From JBCBWG01 sp038523925 (lineage in GTDB: Bacteria; Pseudomonadota; Alphaproteobacteria; Rhizobiales; Hyphomicrobiaceae), in contig JBCBIY010000002.1 of NCBI GenBank assembly GCA_038523925.1, positions 1-64,000 of the forward strand: a stretch of 64,000 nt of DNA. The letters run 5' to 3'. The notes under the pieces are model-generated. The model was not told where the DNA came from. It saw nothing but the letters and a program-made list of their open reading frames with translations, and did no database searches. Of the stretch, positions 51,343 through 60,431 are shown piece by piece. Made by a program: the position numbers and the translations under genes. The first letter of the stretch is position 1; every line of letters begins with the position of its first letter.

Positions 51343-51625
51343 GACATCTGTCTCCTGAACACCGCGTCATCGCCCGCCCGGCGCCGCGCCGTGCCGGTTG
51401 TCTCGCGCCCTCGTTTAATGCGACCGCAAGGCGGGGTCGAGGGGCAGCGCCGCAACAGGCCCCGGCCCAGAGCCCCGAGGCTTGCTTTCATTTGGGCGGG
51501 TCGTCATATCTCGCGAACCGTTTATGTGCATGACCCGGCGCGGCGGATTAACGTCAGCGCCCCGAAGCTAGAGCTAGCCCGGCGCGCAACCCTTGGACCG
51601 GCCGAACGTAAGGAACTGACCCGCC

Positions 51626-53527
51626 ATGATGGAAGCCATTCGCAAGGGTGCCTCCAGTTGGATCGTGAAGCTGCTGGTGATCGTCCCCCTGATCCTTGCG
51701 TTCGCGGTATGGGGTATCGAGGACATGCTGCGCGGCGGCACGTATGGCGCACTCGCGACCGTCGGTGACCGGAAGATCGAAGGCGAGCAGTTCCAGAACT
51801 CTTACAATGAGCAGATCAACCTCATCGCGCGTCAGGGTGGCCGCCGTCTGACGCCGCAAGAAGCCGTCCGCTTTGGTATTCCAAACCAGATCCTGTCGCG
51901 CATGATGGGCACACTCGCCGTCGAGGAGCACGCAGAAGATCTGGGCCTTGCGCTCTCCGACGATGCGGTGGCGCGCGAGATTTTTTCCGACCCGAACTTC
52001 CAGGACAGCAACGGCAACTTTGATCGCGCGCGGCTCAATGGTCTGCTGGCGCAGGCGCAGTTGTCGGAGGCGGCCTTCGTGCAGCAGCGCAAACAGGCGG
52101 AGCTGCGCGACCAGATCACGGGCAGCATGCTCGCAGGCGTCGTCCCCTCAAAGACGCTGCTCGACCTGACGAACCAATTCCAGAATGCGACGCGCAAGGT
52201 CCGCTTCATCACCGTCCCGGCGCCGAAGCTCGAGACAATCGCCGCGCCGACCGACGAAGAGGTGAAAAGCTACTTCGAGGAGCGCAAGGCGAGTTTCAAA
52301 ACGCAAGAGTATCGCAAAGCAACCGTCCTGCAGATCACCGCTGCAGATGTCAGCAAGGCGATGAAGGTGTCCGACGAAGACCTTCAAAAGCAGTACGATG
52401 CGACGAAGGCGCAATACGTAACGCCGGAGCGCCGCACGATCGAACAGATCGTCTTCCCGTCGGAGGAGGCCGCACAAAAAGCGAAAGCTGAGATCGACGG
52501 CGGCAAGGACTTCATGGACGTGGCGAAAGCCAGCGGCGCGAACGAGAACGACGTGAAGCTCGGCGTGCGCGCGCAGTCTGACCTGATCGACAGCACGATC
52601 GCGGACGCCGCATTTGCGCTTGAAAAGGACAAGGTCTCCGACCCCGTCAAAGGCAACTTCACGACTGTCCTGCTGCGCGTCACCGATATTGCGGCGGGCG
52701 AGACGAAACCGCTCTCCGATGCCAAGGATCAGGTGCGCGAGCAGATCGTCCAACAGCGCCTGCCCGAAGAGATCCAGCGCCTTCATGATCTCGTCGACGA
52801 ACGCAAACTCGCTGGCAACACGACCGATGAGATCGCAAAGGAACTCGGCCTCAAAACGATCCCGATTGCCGCCATCGATCGGCAAGGCCGCGACCCTGAT
52901 GGCAAGCGTGTCTTGGACGGTGCCGATGGCACCCGGACAGTCGGCCAGATCTTCGAGGGCATCGTTGGCGTTGAGAGCGCTGTGATCGAGCGCACCGACG
53001 GCGGATATACGTGGGTTGATGTCCTCGACATCACGCCGCCGCGCGACCAGACGCTTGAAGAGGTCAAAGGCGATATCGCAACCGCGCTGAAGCAGCAGAA
53101 GGCTGACGCTGACCTGCGCAAGACCGCTGACGAATTTGCCGAGCGCATCAAGAAGGGCGAGACCCTCGATGCGATCGCGGCAACATCCGAAGTGCTTTCT
53201 GTGGTCGAAACCGACGCCTTCAAGAGGACAGACACGCCCGCCGGCCTGCCGCGCCCCGCCGTCGCGCGCGCATTCACGCTCGCAAACGGTGGCGTTGCGG
53301 TCTCTGCTGCCGCCGGCAACCAAGGGCGGATCGTCCTGCAGGTCTCAGAGGTGGCGGCTGCTCCGAAGCTTACTGACGAGACGCGGGAGCAGTTGCGCTC
53401 AGCGCTTCAACAGCAGCAGCGGACAGACATCGTCGCGCAATACATTGTCGACCTCCAGGCCGCCTACGGCACGTCAATCGACCAGAACCAGCTCGTGCGC
53501 CTGCTCGGCCTCGACCAGACGCAATGA
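51626..53527 (+). CDS. PpiD/SurA-like membrane-anchored peptidyl-prolyl isomerase
   Basis: 633 aa. One N-terminal membrane helix (about residues 12-33, WIVKLLVIVPLILAFAVWGI) anchors a periplasmic chaperone. The SurA_N region follows (about 40-170, VGDRKIEGEQFQNSYNEQIN), then a parvulin PPIase module (about 265-360, ERRTIEQIVFPSEEAAQKAK and FMDVAKASGANENDVKLG), and a long C-terminal helical part. It matches PpiD of the alphaproteobacterial tpiA-ppiD-trpE order. The stop overlaps trpE by ATGA. ATG 51626 and 51629 are both possible. Confidence 0.92.
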   Translation: MMEAIRKGASSWIVKLLVIVPLILAFAVWGIEDMLRGGTYGALATVGDRKIEGEQFQNSYNEQINLIARQGGRRLTPQEAVRFGIPNQILSRMMGTLAVEEHAEDLGLALSDDAVAREIFSDPNFQDSNGNFDRARLNGLLAQAQLSEAAFVQQRKQAELRDQITGSMLAGVVPSKTLLDLTNQFQNATRKVRFITVPAPKLETIAAPTDEEVKSYFEERKASFKTQEYRKATVLQITAADVSKAMKVSDEDLQKQYDATKAQYVTPERRTIEQIVFPSEEAAQKAKAEIDGGKDFMDVAKASGANENDVKLGVRAQSDLIDSTIADAAFALEKDKVSDPVKGNFTTVLLRVTDIAAGETKPLSDAKDQVREQIVQQRLPEEIQRLHDLVDERKLAGNTTDEIAKELGLKTIPIAAIDRQGRDPDGKRVLDGADGTRTVGQIFEGIVGVESAVIERTDGGYTWVDVLDITPPRDQTLEEVKGDIATALKQQKADADLRKTADEFAERIKKGETLDAIAATSEVLSVVETDAFKRTDTPAGLPRPAVARAFTLANGGVAVSAAAGNQGRIVLQVSEVAAAPKLTDETREQLRSALQQQQRTDIVAQYIVDLQAAYGTSIDQNQLVRLLGLDQTQ

Positions 53528-55122
53528 TAAAAGCGGCGGCCGGCTCCGGTGGTTCTCATGCGCTGACATGCCACCCGTCGGCTGAAGCCTTCGCTCAAGC
53601 TTACGCGCAAGGCCGCGCGCAGCTCGTCTGGACGCGCATCGTCGCCGACCTCGAGACGCCGGTGTCCGCCTATCTCAAGCTCGCCGGCGACGCGCGGATG
53701 TCGTTCCTGCTTGAGTCGGTCGAAGGCGGCGCAACCCGCGGGCGGTATTCCATCATCGGGATGAACCCGGATGTCGTCTGGCGCGCATTCGGCGAACGCG
53801 CCGAAATCAACCGCACACCGGGCGATGACCCGGAAGCCTTTGCACCCGACGAGCAGCCGACACTCGATTCGCTGCGGGCGCTGCTGGCATCAGCCCACAT
53901 CGAAACACCGGAGGGCCTGCCGCCGATGGTGGCCGGCGTCTTCGGTCACATGGGCTACGACACCATCCGCCTCGTCGAGCATCTGCCGAACGTGCCGCCT
54001 GACGACCTCGGCGTGCCGGATGCGCTGCTGATGCGGCCGACGCTGATTGCTGTCTTCGATACGGTCAAAGACGAGATCACCATCGTCACGCCAGTGCGGC
54101 CGGACGCTGAGGCGGGCGGAAGCGCGGACGCCGCACGGCAAGCAGCCGTCGCCCGTCTTCAATCAGCCACCGATGCCCTTTCGGCAACTGCGATCCAGCA
54201 TTCGGCTTTGGCCGACCGCAGCGAAGATGGCGGCGCCCACTTTGGCGAGCCAACGTCGAACACGCCGCCGCAGCGCTACTTGGACATGGTCAACACCGCG
54301 AAAGAGTACATTGCCGCGGGCGACGCGTTCCAGATCGTGCTCTCGCAGCGCTTCACGACGCCCTTCACGCTGCCGCCGTTTGCCCTCTACCGCGCGCTGC
54401 GGCGCACCAATCCATCGCCCTTCTTGTTCCATCTCGACTTTGGCTCATACGCGCTCGTGGGCTCGAGCCCTGAGATCCTCGTCCGCGTCCGCGATGGCGA
54501 GGTCACCATCCGGCCGATCGCAGGTACGGCGCGGCGCGGCGAAACCCCAAGCGAAGATCAGGCGCTCGCCGAAGGCCTCCTCGCCGATCCCAAAGAATGC
54601 GCAGAACACCTGATGCTGCTCGATCTCGGCCGCAATGATGTCGGCCGCGTCGCGGAAATCGGCTCGGTGGACGTCACTGACCAGTTCATCATCGAGCGCT
54701 ACAGCCACGTGATGCACATCGTCTCAAACGTCATCGGCAGGTTGCGGTCTGACACGGATGCCATTGCAGCGCTGATGGCAGGCTTCCCCGCAGGGACTGT
54801 TTCAGGTGCGCCCAAGGTCCGCGCGATGGAGATCATCGACGAACTGGAAGCTGCCAAGCGCGGGCCTTACGCGGGCTGTGTCGGCTACTTCTCAGCGGAC
54901 GGCAACATGGACACCTGCATCGTGCTGCGGACCGGGCTCGTCAAAGACGGGCAGCTGCACGTCCAGGCGGGCGCAGGGATCGTTGCCGACTCCGTGCCTG
55001 AAAGTGAGCAGCAGGAGTGCATCAACAAAGCGAAGGCGCTCATCCGCGCCGCTGAGGAGGCTGTGCGGTTTGCAGGGGGCACGGCGGATACCGCCGGCGG
55101 CAACCGCGGCCCCTGGGCTTGA
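53524..55122 (+). CDS. trpE: Anthranilate synthase component I
   Basis: 532 aa. It converts chorismate to anthranilate. The N-terminal regulatory region includes the feedback-binding LLESVEGGATRGRYSIIG-type segment. The chorismate-binding core has AGDAFQIVLSQRF, NPSPFLFHLDFG, IRPIAGTARRGETPSEDQ, LLDLGRNDVGRVAEIG, SHVMHIVSNV and AGTVSGAPKVRAMEIIDELE. It starts ATG 53524, overlapping ppiD (ATGA). The next gene is not trpG; the glutaminase partner must be encoded elsewhere. No attenuator is expected because of the overlap. Confidence 0.96.
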   Translation: MIKAAAGSGGSHALTCHPSAEAFAQAYAQGRAQLVWTRIVADLETPVSAYLKLAGDARMSFLLESVEGGATRGRYSIIGMNPDVVWRAFGERAEINRTPGDDPEAFAPDEQPTLDSLRALLASAHIETPEGLPPMVAGVFGHMGYDTIRLVEHLPNVPPDDLGVPDALLMRPTLIAVFDTVKDEITIVTPVRPDAEAGGSADAARQAAVARLQSATDALSATAIQHSALADRSEDGGAHFGEPTSNTPPQRYLDMVNTAKEYIAAGDAFQIVLSQRFTTPFTLPPFALYRALRRTNPSPFLFHLDFGSYALVGSSPEILVRVRDGEVTIRPIAGTARRGETPSEDQALAEGLLADPKECAEHLMLLDLGRNDVGRVAEIGSVDVTDQFIIERYSHVMHIVSNVIGRLRSDTDAIAALMAGFPAGTVSGAPKVRAMEIIDELEAAKRGPYAGCVGYFSADGNMDTCIVLRTGLVKDGQLHVQAGAGIVADSVPESEQQECINKAKALIRAAEEAVRFAGGTADTAGGNRGPWA

Positions 55123-55126
55123 CCTG

Positions 55127-55660
55127 ATGGCAACGGCCCCCACCCGGCGGCTGACGCTGTTGCGGCACGCGAAGTCGAGCTGGGGGTCACCGAAGCTGCA
55201 CGATCACGCGCGACCGCTGGCGCCCCGCGGCGAGCGGGCAACGCCGCTTATGGCCGACTGGATGCGCGCGAACCTGACGCCGCCCGATCTCATTTTATGT
55301 TCAGACGCCACGCGGACGCAGCAGACCCTTGGACTGCTCGGCCGGCCGTTCGCAGGCGTTGAGACGGACATCGACCGGAGGTTTTATCTGGCCTCGGTTG
55401 CGCGGCTGACAAAGGCACTCCGCGGCTGCGCTGACACGCGCGGGCACATTCTGCTGATTGGCCACAACCCGGGCCTGCACGAACTGGCGCTCCGGCTTAC
55501 AGCCACCGCGGCTGACACGGTCGACCTCGATTCCCTGAGCTCCAACCTGCCGACCGCGGCCGTCGCAGCTTTTGAGTTCACCTTCGATGGCTGGGCGGAC
55601 CTCGCGCCCGCGACCGGTCACCTCACACATTTTGTGGTGCCGCGCAGCCTCGCTCCGTGA
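55127..55660 (+). CDS. SixA-type histidine phosphatase
   Basis: 177 aa. Histidine phosphatase superfamily with the RHG motif in LTLLRHAKSSWG, then HARPLAPRGER, SDATRTQQTLGLL and LLIGHNPGLHELAL (second His). SixA enzymes remove phosphate from Hpt histidines; an Hpt protein gene is at 12991-13386 in this window but a link is only conjecture. ATG 55127 is 5 nt after the trpE stop, so it likely belongs to the ppiD-trpE operon. Confidence 0.9.
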   Translation: MATAPTRRLTLLRHAKSSWGSPKLHDHARPLAPRGERATPLMADWMRANLTPPDLILCSDATRTQQTLGLLGRPFAGVETDIDRRFYLASVARLTKALRGCADTRGHILLIGHNPGLHELALRLTATAADTVDLDSLSSNLPTAAVAAFEFTFDGWADLAPATGHLTHFVVPRSLAP

Positions 55661-55741
55661 AGGAATGGCGCACGGCAAATCCCAGCGGCTTGGACATGTG
55701 CTAAGCGGCGAGCGTTCCTGGTTCAGCGTGGAGTGACAGAG

Positions 55742-56044
55742 ATGACGATGACCGCGAAGCTGTGTGTCATGAGCCTTGCGATGGTGGCCGGCGCGTCTGC
55801 AGCCGCAGCCTCACCCTGCACGCGGTTGCCGCTCTCCGACGTCGCCTTCGGCAAGGAAGCCGCCACCAACGCCGCGCGCGAAAAGCTCGCAGACTATGCC
55901 CAACAGATCGCAAAAAGGCGCGGTTGGCCCGCGACGTCCGAGCTGCGCAAGAGCCGTGAGACGGTATCCTGCGAGGTCTATCTGAACCTCGGCCCGCTCG
56001 GGACCGAGTACCGCTGCCTCGTGACCGCAACATTCTGCGCGAAG
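55742..56044 (+). CDS. Small exported cysteine-containing protein
   Basis: About 100 aa. A signal peptide (about residues 1-23, MSLAMVAGASAAAAS) is followed by about 78 mature residues with four cysteines (SPCTRL, VSCEVYL, YRCLVTATFC), probably two disulfides. No family recognised. ATG 55742 is chosen since GGAG lies 8 nt upstream; GTG 55733 is in frame. The stop codon ends at 56047. It begins a run of small exported proteins reaching 60779. Confidence 0.65.
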
Positions 56045-56055
56045 TAGCGGAGCGC

Positions 56056-56445
56056 TCAGGCGCGCCGCTCGGCCGGCAGCCGCCCCGCGCGCATAAGCCG
56101 GATCACCGCCCACGCGATGAAGCGGACGATGGCACCGACGAGCAGCCCGATCATCAAGAGCAGCATCGACTTCGGCGCCAGTTCGCCGAACGCCGTCGCG
56201 TAGGCCTGGTCAGCCGCCGACGGCAGGAACGTGTCGATCATGATTGCGAGTTGGTCGAAGACCCAGCGCGCCTGGCGGGCGAGATAGCCGAACAGCTCCG
56301 TGTGGTAGAGCGCGAGATAGCTGTAGAGCAGGATCGCCATGATCAGCTCGAGCAGGAGCAGGATCGAAAAGCGCACGATCGCCATGACCGTCGCGAGCGT
56401 TCCGCTCAAGAACCAATTTCCGCCGTCCGCCCGTGCATCAGACAT
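56056..56445 (-). CDS. Hypothetical membrane protein
   Basis: 129 aa with two clear membrane segments: about residues 22-47 (AIVRFSILLLLELIMAILLYSYLAL in part) and about 93-115 (SMLLLMIGLLVGAIVRFIAW). Between them is an amphipathic helix. Both termini are short and charged. No family recognised. Its 3' end is 8 bp from the previous gene's stop, convergent. Confidence 0.65.
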   Translation of the reverse strand: MSDARADGGNWFLSGTLATVMAIVRFSILLLLELIMAILLYSYLALYHTELFGYLARQARWVFDQLAIMIDTFLPSAADQAYATAFGELAPKSMLLLMIGLLVGAIVRFIAWAVIRLMRAGRLPAERRA

Positions 56446-56723
56446 CGCGCGCCCTCCCCGTGTGCTTTTCCCGACCGCCTGCCGACCAACTCAGAACGCG
56501 GCGCGAAGTCAATTGTTGCAAATTGCTGGATTTTGGCCGTTTCTGCAGCTTCGTATTCTCTAAAGTTTTAATTCAGGCGACTGCGTTTTTGCTGAGCCTG
56601 CGCTTCGAATGGATTGCAAGACGTGCTGTTCCCCACCAAGCCGCATACTTTTGCGGCGCCCAGCCTCATGAGAGGCGCCGATCCGGCGTCGCAACGTAAG
56701 CTCCCAAGCCCGGATGTCCAAAC

Positions 56724-57170
56724 ATGACGGGCCCCATCGGCGGCGCTGAGCGCGCCTTTCGACAGGCTGTAGAGCACTGGGTCGCGGGCGACGTCGACGC
56801 GACCGTGTCATGTTGGACGGACGACGGGATCTACTCGTGCTTTCTTGAGACGACCGGTAAGCCGTATGCCGGCACGTTTCAGGGCCACGACGCCATCAAG
56901 GGCGCACTTCAGGCAGTCCTGGATGAGATCGAATACGTCGTCTTCCGGACAACCACGTGGCGGACGGATCCGATCGATCACAACAAGGTCGAGGTGAGTG
57001 TTGACACGATCATCCGCCACCGGGCGTCCGGCATGGAACTCGGCATGCAGTACCGGTTTGTGGCGATCATGCGCGATGGCAAGATCGCACAGCTCGAAAA
57101 GCACCTCGATGAGCCTCGCTATAAAGCGTGGATCGAGCTATCGGATCAGGCGGGCGGGCAACAGACCTGA
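56724..57170 (+). CDS. SnoaL-like/NTF2-fold protein
   Basis: 148 aa, soluble. It starts with ERAFRQAVEHWVAGDVDATV, then CWTDDGIYSC and YAGTFQGHDAIKGALQAVLD, and later strands (MQYRFVAIMRDGKIAQLEKH) that fit the NTF2/SnoaL cone fold. Members are isomerases, cyclases or non-catalytic ligand binders; active-site residues are not diagnostic here. It converges on the L,D-transpeptidase gene. Confidence 0.85.
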   Translation: MTGPIGGAERAFRQAVEHWVAGDVDATVSCWTDDGIYSCFLETTGKPYAGTFQGHDAIKGALQAVLDEIEYVVFRTTTWRTDPIDHNKVEVSVDTIIRHRASGMELGMQYRFVAIMRDGKIAQLEKHLDEPRYKAWIELSDQAGGQQT

Positions 57171-57199
57171 GCCCGCTAAGCCCGCCGCGGGCACCGCGC

Positions 57200-57691
57200 T
57201 TAGCGGGTGACTTCGACCCGCGTGCCCCACATCCCGTGACGCTGCACGAGGCGGTAGAACTTCGCGGCGTTCGAGATCGAAAGACGGATGCAGCCGTGCG
57301 ATGCGGGCCGCCCGAGCCGGCTTGCGTAGGTTGTGCCGTGGATCGCAGTGCCGTCCTGTCCGATCCAGACGAGATATGGCAGCGACATCTTCCAGCGCTT
57401 CGAATAGAACCGCTGCTGCATTTTGAAGGGCCAGTAGTTGCCGGGTTTCGTGCGCCAGCCGCGCTTGCCTGTCGAGATGACCCACGTGTGCTTGCGCCGG
57501 CCGTCGACGTAGACCTGCATCCGCTGTTTCTGCAGGCTGACCTTCGCAACGAGCGTTGCTGCCTTCGCCTCAGCCGACGGCAAAGCAACAGTTGCACCGC
57601 CGACCAAGCCGCAGAAGAGCGCGACGACGGCGGCGGCTTTGGTCAGCTTTGAGAATATCAGTGACGTCCACGACATGGCTTGGTCATCCAT
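57200..57691 (-). CDS. L,D-transpeptidase (YkuD family)
   Basis: About 163 aa. A signal peptide (about residues 12-40, AAAVVALFCGLVGGATVA) leads to a YkuD domain. The catalytic motif is HG-T-YASRLGRPASHGCIRLS, with the nucleophile Cys in SHGCIRLS; VSLQKQRMQVYVDGRRKHTW and VSTGK-like strands precede it. These enzymes make 3-3 peptidoglycan crosslinks or attach proteins to murein. ATG 57691 and 57676 are both plausible; an earlier in-frame start at 57847 overlaps the CtrA-like box and is unlikely. Confidence 0.9.
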   Translation of the reverse strand: MDDQAMSWTSLIFSKLTKAAAVVALFCGLVGGATVALPSAEAKAATLVAKVSLQKQRMQVYVDGRRKHTWVISTGKRGWRTKPGNYWPFKMQQRFYSKRWKMSLPYLVWIGQDGTAIHGTTYASRLGRPASHGCIRLSISNAAKFYRLVQRHGMWGTRVEVTR

Positions 57692-57834
57692 CCGGTTGGC
57701 GATCGAAGGTCCCGCGCATGCAACGTTTTGCAGACCGCGCGGGAGTGCAATTCGCGAATGTGTGAGGGCCGCCAAAAGCCGTCGTTTCGGGCCCAGGGCG
57801 CGGCCAACCTGCAACAGACGCTGCCCGGATATGG

Positions 57835-57849
57835 TTAATGCGTTCATAA
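57835..57849. promoter_or_regulatory. Candidate CtrA box (one mismatch)
   Basis: TTAA at 57835-57838, 7 bp, then ATAA at 57846-57849, i.e. 7 of 8 consensus bases. The sequence GGTTAATGCGTTCATAACG closely resembles the perfect box at 13456. It lies 144 bp upstream of the L,D-transpeptidase start and 124 bp upstream of the small lipoprotein gene. Confidence 0.5.
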
Positions 57850-57972
57850 CGAATGTGCTTTCGCAGCATCACGCGTGGCTGAACTCCAAGACCAACCGGC
57901 ACGTTGCTTGCGCCAAATCATCGGCGCGCATTCAGTGAGTGCGTCTGGACCAACTCTTTCGGAGACGAACTT

Positions 57973-58110
57973 ATGAAATCTCGGGGCACACTCTTTGTGA
58001 TCGCACTCGTCGCAACGGCGACTGCAATCAGCGCATGCCGTCGCGAAACGCCTGAGCCGATGGGCGTTGGCGCTGCACCGGTCGCACCCGCACAGCACGT
58101 TGTGCGCTAA
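57973..58110 (+). CDS. Small lipoprotein
   Basis: 45 aa. MKSRGTLFVIALVATATAIS leads into a lipobox (ISAC), so the mature lipoprotein is about 25 residues, starting CRRETPEP and ending in Ala/Pro-rich AQHVVR. Entericidin-like in size but not in sequence. A strong terminator follows at 58172-58209. The start is the ATG at 57973. Confidence 0.65.
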   Translation: MKSRGTLFVIALVATATAISACRRETPEPMGVGAAPVAPAQHVVR

Positions 58111-58171
58111 GACCGCTTAAGCGATCTATTCGGTTTTTCAGTCGCGTCTGCGCTGAAGCCGTTTTCTCTCC

Positions 58172-58209
58172 CGCCTCGATTGTCACCGACAATCGGGGCG
58201 TTCGCTTTT
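58172..58209 (+). terminator. Intrinsic terminator after the small lipoprotein gene
   Basis: A 13-bp stem (58172-58184 with 58188-58200, one G-T pair) closed by a 3-nt loop is followed by TTCGCTTTT. The inner arms are CGATTGTC and GACAATCG. Confidence 0.88.
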
Positions 58210-58377
58210 CTGGCGCCGGACACTTGTGCGTCGGTGCCGATCGCTTGGCCTCGGGCGCGCGACGCCTCGCCGCAACACGCGGAGATTAAGTGGCAGCCGC
58301 ATGCAGACGGCCTGCCGATCGCCTCTGCGAATCACCCTACCCTCACGTCGAATGCAAACGAGACCATGGGGTGGGAC

Positions 58378-58656
58378 ATGGATTTCAACAGATATCAGAT
58401 TGCGGTCGCGGGCGTCGCCTCGGCAGCGCTTCTGGCTGTTGCGATTTCAACGAGTGGCGCGGTCGCGAATACGGGTGCGACGGCGCGATACGACGCTCTG
58501 ATGGCGATATCTTCCGGAACGCATCTGAAGCTGATGTCGGCACCGGAAGCGCAGGCAAGCGGCCCCAGCCATCAAAACGCTGCACGCGCCATGCAATGCT
58601 CTAATGTCTACCGCATTGCTGCGCTTGAGATCGGGCTCCGCTGCAAGCGGGTCTGA
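58378..58656 (+). CDS. Small exported protein
   Basis: 92 aa. A signal peptide (about residues 8-33, AVAGVASAALLAVAISTSG) precedes a mature part of about 60 residues with two Cys (MQCSNVYR, LRCKRV), which could pair. ATG 58378 is chosen; ATG 58366 is in frame. No family recognised. Confidence 0.55.
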   Translation: MDFNRYQIAVAGVASAALLAVAISTSGAVANTGATARYDALMAISSGTHLKLMSAPEAQASGPSHQNAARAMQCSNVYRIAALEIGLRCKRV

Positions 58657-58857
58657 GTCTCGGCTCCGCGCGACACCAACCCTATCGGGCACTCTCTCAC
58701 GGTTGACTGACTGCGCGTAGCGGGAACGCTGTGACGTGCGCGTTGTTTGGTCTATGCATCAGCTCGCGGCATTGTGAGCAGCGATGCATCGTCTGGGTTT
58801 TCCGGTTGGCGGCGCCGATATACGTTATCTGCCAGCGTAACATTTAGGACGAGCTCT

Positions 58858-59343
58858 ATGATCCCCCTACTCCGCCTCGTCGCCGCCGCGGGCCTTGTTG
58901 CCGCGGCGCTTGCTACGGCTTCGACATCTGCCCAGGCGAGGACCCCCTTCACGACCATCGGTGGCACTTGGGCCGGCTCCGGCAGCGCACGGTTGTCCAG
59001 TGGTGAGACCGAGCGGCTTCGTTGCCGCGCCTACTACAATCCGAAATCTGGCGGCTCGCGGATGGGCCTTGCAATCCGCTGTGCGTCAGCCGGCAACAAA
59101 ATCGAACTCCGGTCGCAGCTCAACTATGCGAACGGGCTCGTCTCCGGAAACTGGACGGAAACGAACTTCAACGCGTCAGGGTCACTGACAGGCCGCGCGC
59201 GGCCCGGCCGCATCTCGCTTACGATCCGCGGCGGCCTGACCGGCTCACTGACGCTCTCGTTCGGCCGCGGTTCGCAAACGGTATCACTGCGCACCAGCAC
59301 GACGTCGCTGCGCAGCGTGAACATCTCGCTGTCGCGCCGCTGA
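58858..59343 (+). CDS. Exported Ser/Gly/Thr-rich beta-type protein
   Basis: 161 aa. Signal peptide about residues 1-28 (LVAAALATASTSAQA). The mature part is rich in Ser, Gly, Thr and Arg with alternating hydrophobic positions (GLVSGNWTETNFNASGSL and GRISLTIRGGLTGSLTLSFG), suggesting a beta sandwich. Two Cys (LRCRAYY, AIRCASAG) may bond. SD AGGAC precedes ATG 58858. Family not recognised. A bidirectional terminator follows. Confidence 0.75.
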   Translation: MIPLLRLVAAAGLVAAALATASTSAQARTPFTTIGGTWAGSGSARLSSGETERLRCRAYYNPKSGGSRMGLAIRCASAGNKIELRSQLNYANGLVSGNWTETNFNASGSLTGRARPGRISLTIRGGLTGSLTLSFGRGSQTVSLRTSTTSLRSVNISLSRR

Positions 59344-59370
59344 CAGACCGGCTTCAAGCACGCCGACCAA

Positions 59371-59407
59371 ACGAAAGGCCGGGGCAGTCACCGCTGCGCC
59401 CGGCCTT
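59371..59407. terminator. Bidirectional terminator between convergent genes
   Basis: Outer stem AAGGCCGGG (59375-59383) with CCCGGCCTT (59399-59407), and inner GCAG with CTGC. On the minus strand it is followed by TTTCGTTTGG, serving the SDR gene; it also follows the exported protein gene on the plus strand. Confidence 0.75.
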
Positions 59408-59432
59408 CGTGCGTTCGGGAACAGTCGATCGG

Positions 59433-60185
59433 CTATCCGCGACCGACGAACGGCATCTTTGTCGCCATGATCGTCATCGTCTGAACGTTGGCATCGAGCG
59501 GCAGCTCGGCCATGTAGCGGATCGCCGTCCCCACATGCGAGACGTCCATCACCGCCTCGACCATGTCGTCACCGTTTGCCTGCGGCACACCGTGTTTCAT
59601 GCGGCCGCCCATGTTGGTGTCCGCGTTGCCGATGTCGATCTGGCCGCAGGCGATGTCGTACTTGCGGCAATCAAGCGAGATCGACTTCGTCAGGCCCGTG
59701 ATCGCGTGTTTCGTCGCCGTATAGGGGGCCGAGTTTGGCCGGGGCGCATGCGCTGAGATCGATCCGTTGTTGATGATGCGTCCACCGCGCGGGTCCTGAT
59801 CCTTCATGATGCGGATCGCCGCCTGCGCGCAGTAGAATGAGCCCGACAGGTTGGCATCGACCACCGCCTTCCAGTCATCAACCGGAAGCTCCTCCATAGG
59901 CACGGCCGCAGCGCCCATGCCGGCGTTGTTAAAGAGCACGTCCAGCCGGCCGAACTTTTCTTTCGCCGCCGCAAAGGCTGCGTCGACGGATGCCGGATCA
60001 GTCACATCGCAGGTCACGGCCATCATCTCGCCGCCGCCGGACTTGGCCATGGCGACCGTCTCATCAAGTGGCGCCTGCCGCCGGCCCGTCACGACCACGT
60101 CGTAGCCGATCTCCTGCAGCGCCAGCGCTGACGAGCGCCCGATCCCTGTGCCGCCACCCGTGATCAATGCGACTTTACGAGCCAT
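59433..60185 (-). CDS. Short-chain dehydrogenase/reductase
   Basis: 250 aa. Classical SDR: cofactor motif ALITGGGTGIGRSSAL, NNAG-type DVLFNNAGMGAAA, catalytic Ser in INNGSISAH and YTATK (Tyr-x3-Lys). TGRRQAPLDE after the second strand has an Arg pair suggesting NADP preference. The substrate is unknown. ATG 60185 has GGAGGAG 8 nt upstream, which settles the start over the in-frame 60341. Confidence 0.93.
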   Translation of the reverse strand: MARKVALITGGGTGIGRSSALALQEIGYDVVVTGRRQAPLDETVAMAKSGGGEMMAVTCDVTDPASVDAAFAAAKEKFGRLDVLFNNAGMGAAAVPMEELPVDDWKAVVDANLSGSFYCAQAAIRIMKDQDPRGGRIINNGSISAHAPRPNSAPYTATKHAITGLTKSISLDCRKYDIACGQIDIGNADTNMGGRMKHGVPQANGDDMVEAVMDVSHVGTAIRYMAELPLDANVQTMTIMATKMPFVGRG

Positions 60186-60431
60186 GCGTGTCTCCTCCTG
60201 CGGGCTGTTTGTTCGTTCGCTCAGTTGCCGCAGCATGTGCACGATACCGCTAACGCCAACAAGGGCTGTCGCTGCGGCACCCCATCGGGCGGCGATGCCA
60301 ATGCGCCACGGCGAGACGGACTTTAACGCCTCCGCCATCATTTCACGGCAAGACAGTGTTCTATCGCGCGGATGGTCTGGCCGACCGGCTGCCGCGCTGA
60401 GCGTAACCGGTATCTTGTAAGGACACTCACC

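Noticed and set aside
52148..53323. 391-codon minus-strand frame over ppiD
   Set aside because: Antisense shadow of the PpiD gene with no recognisable motif.
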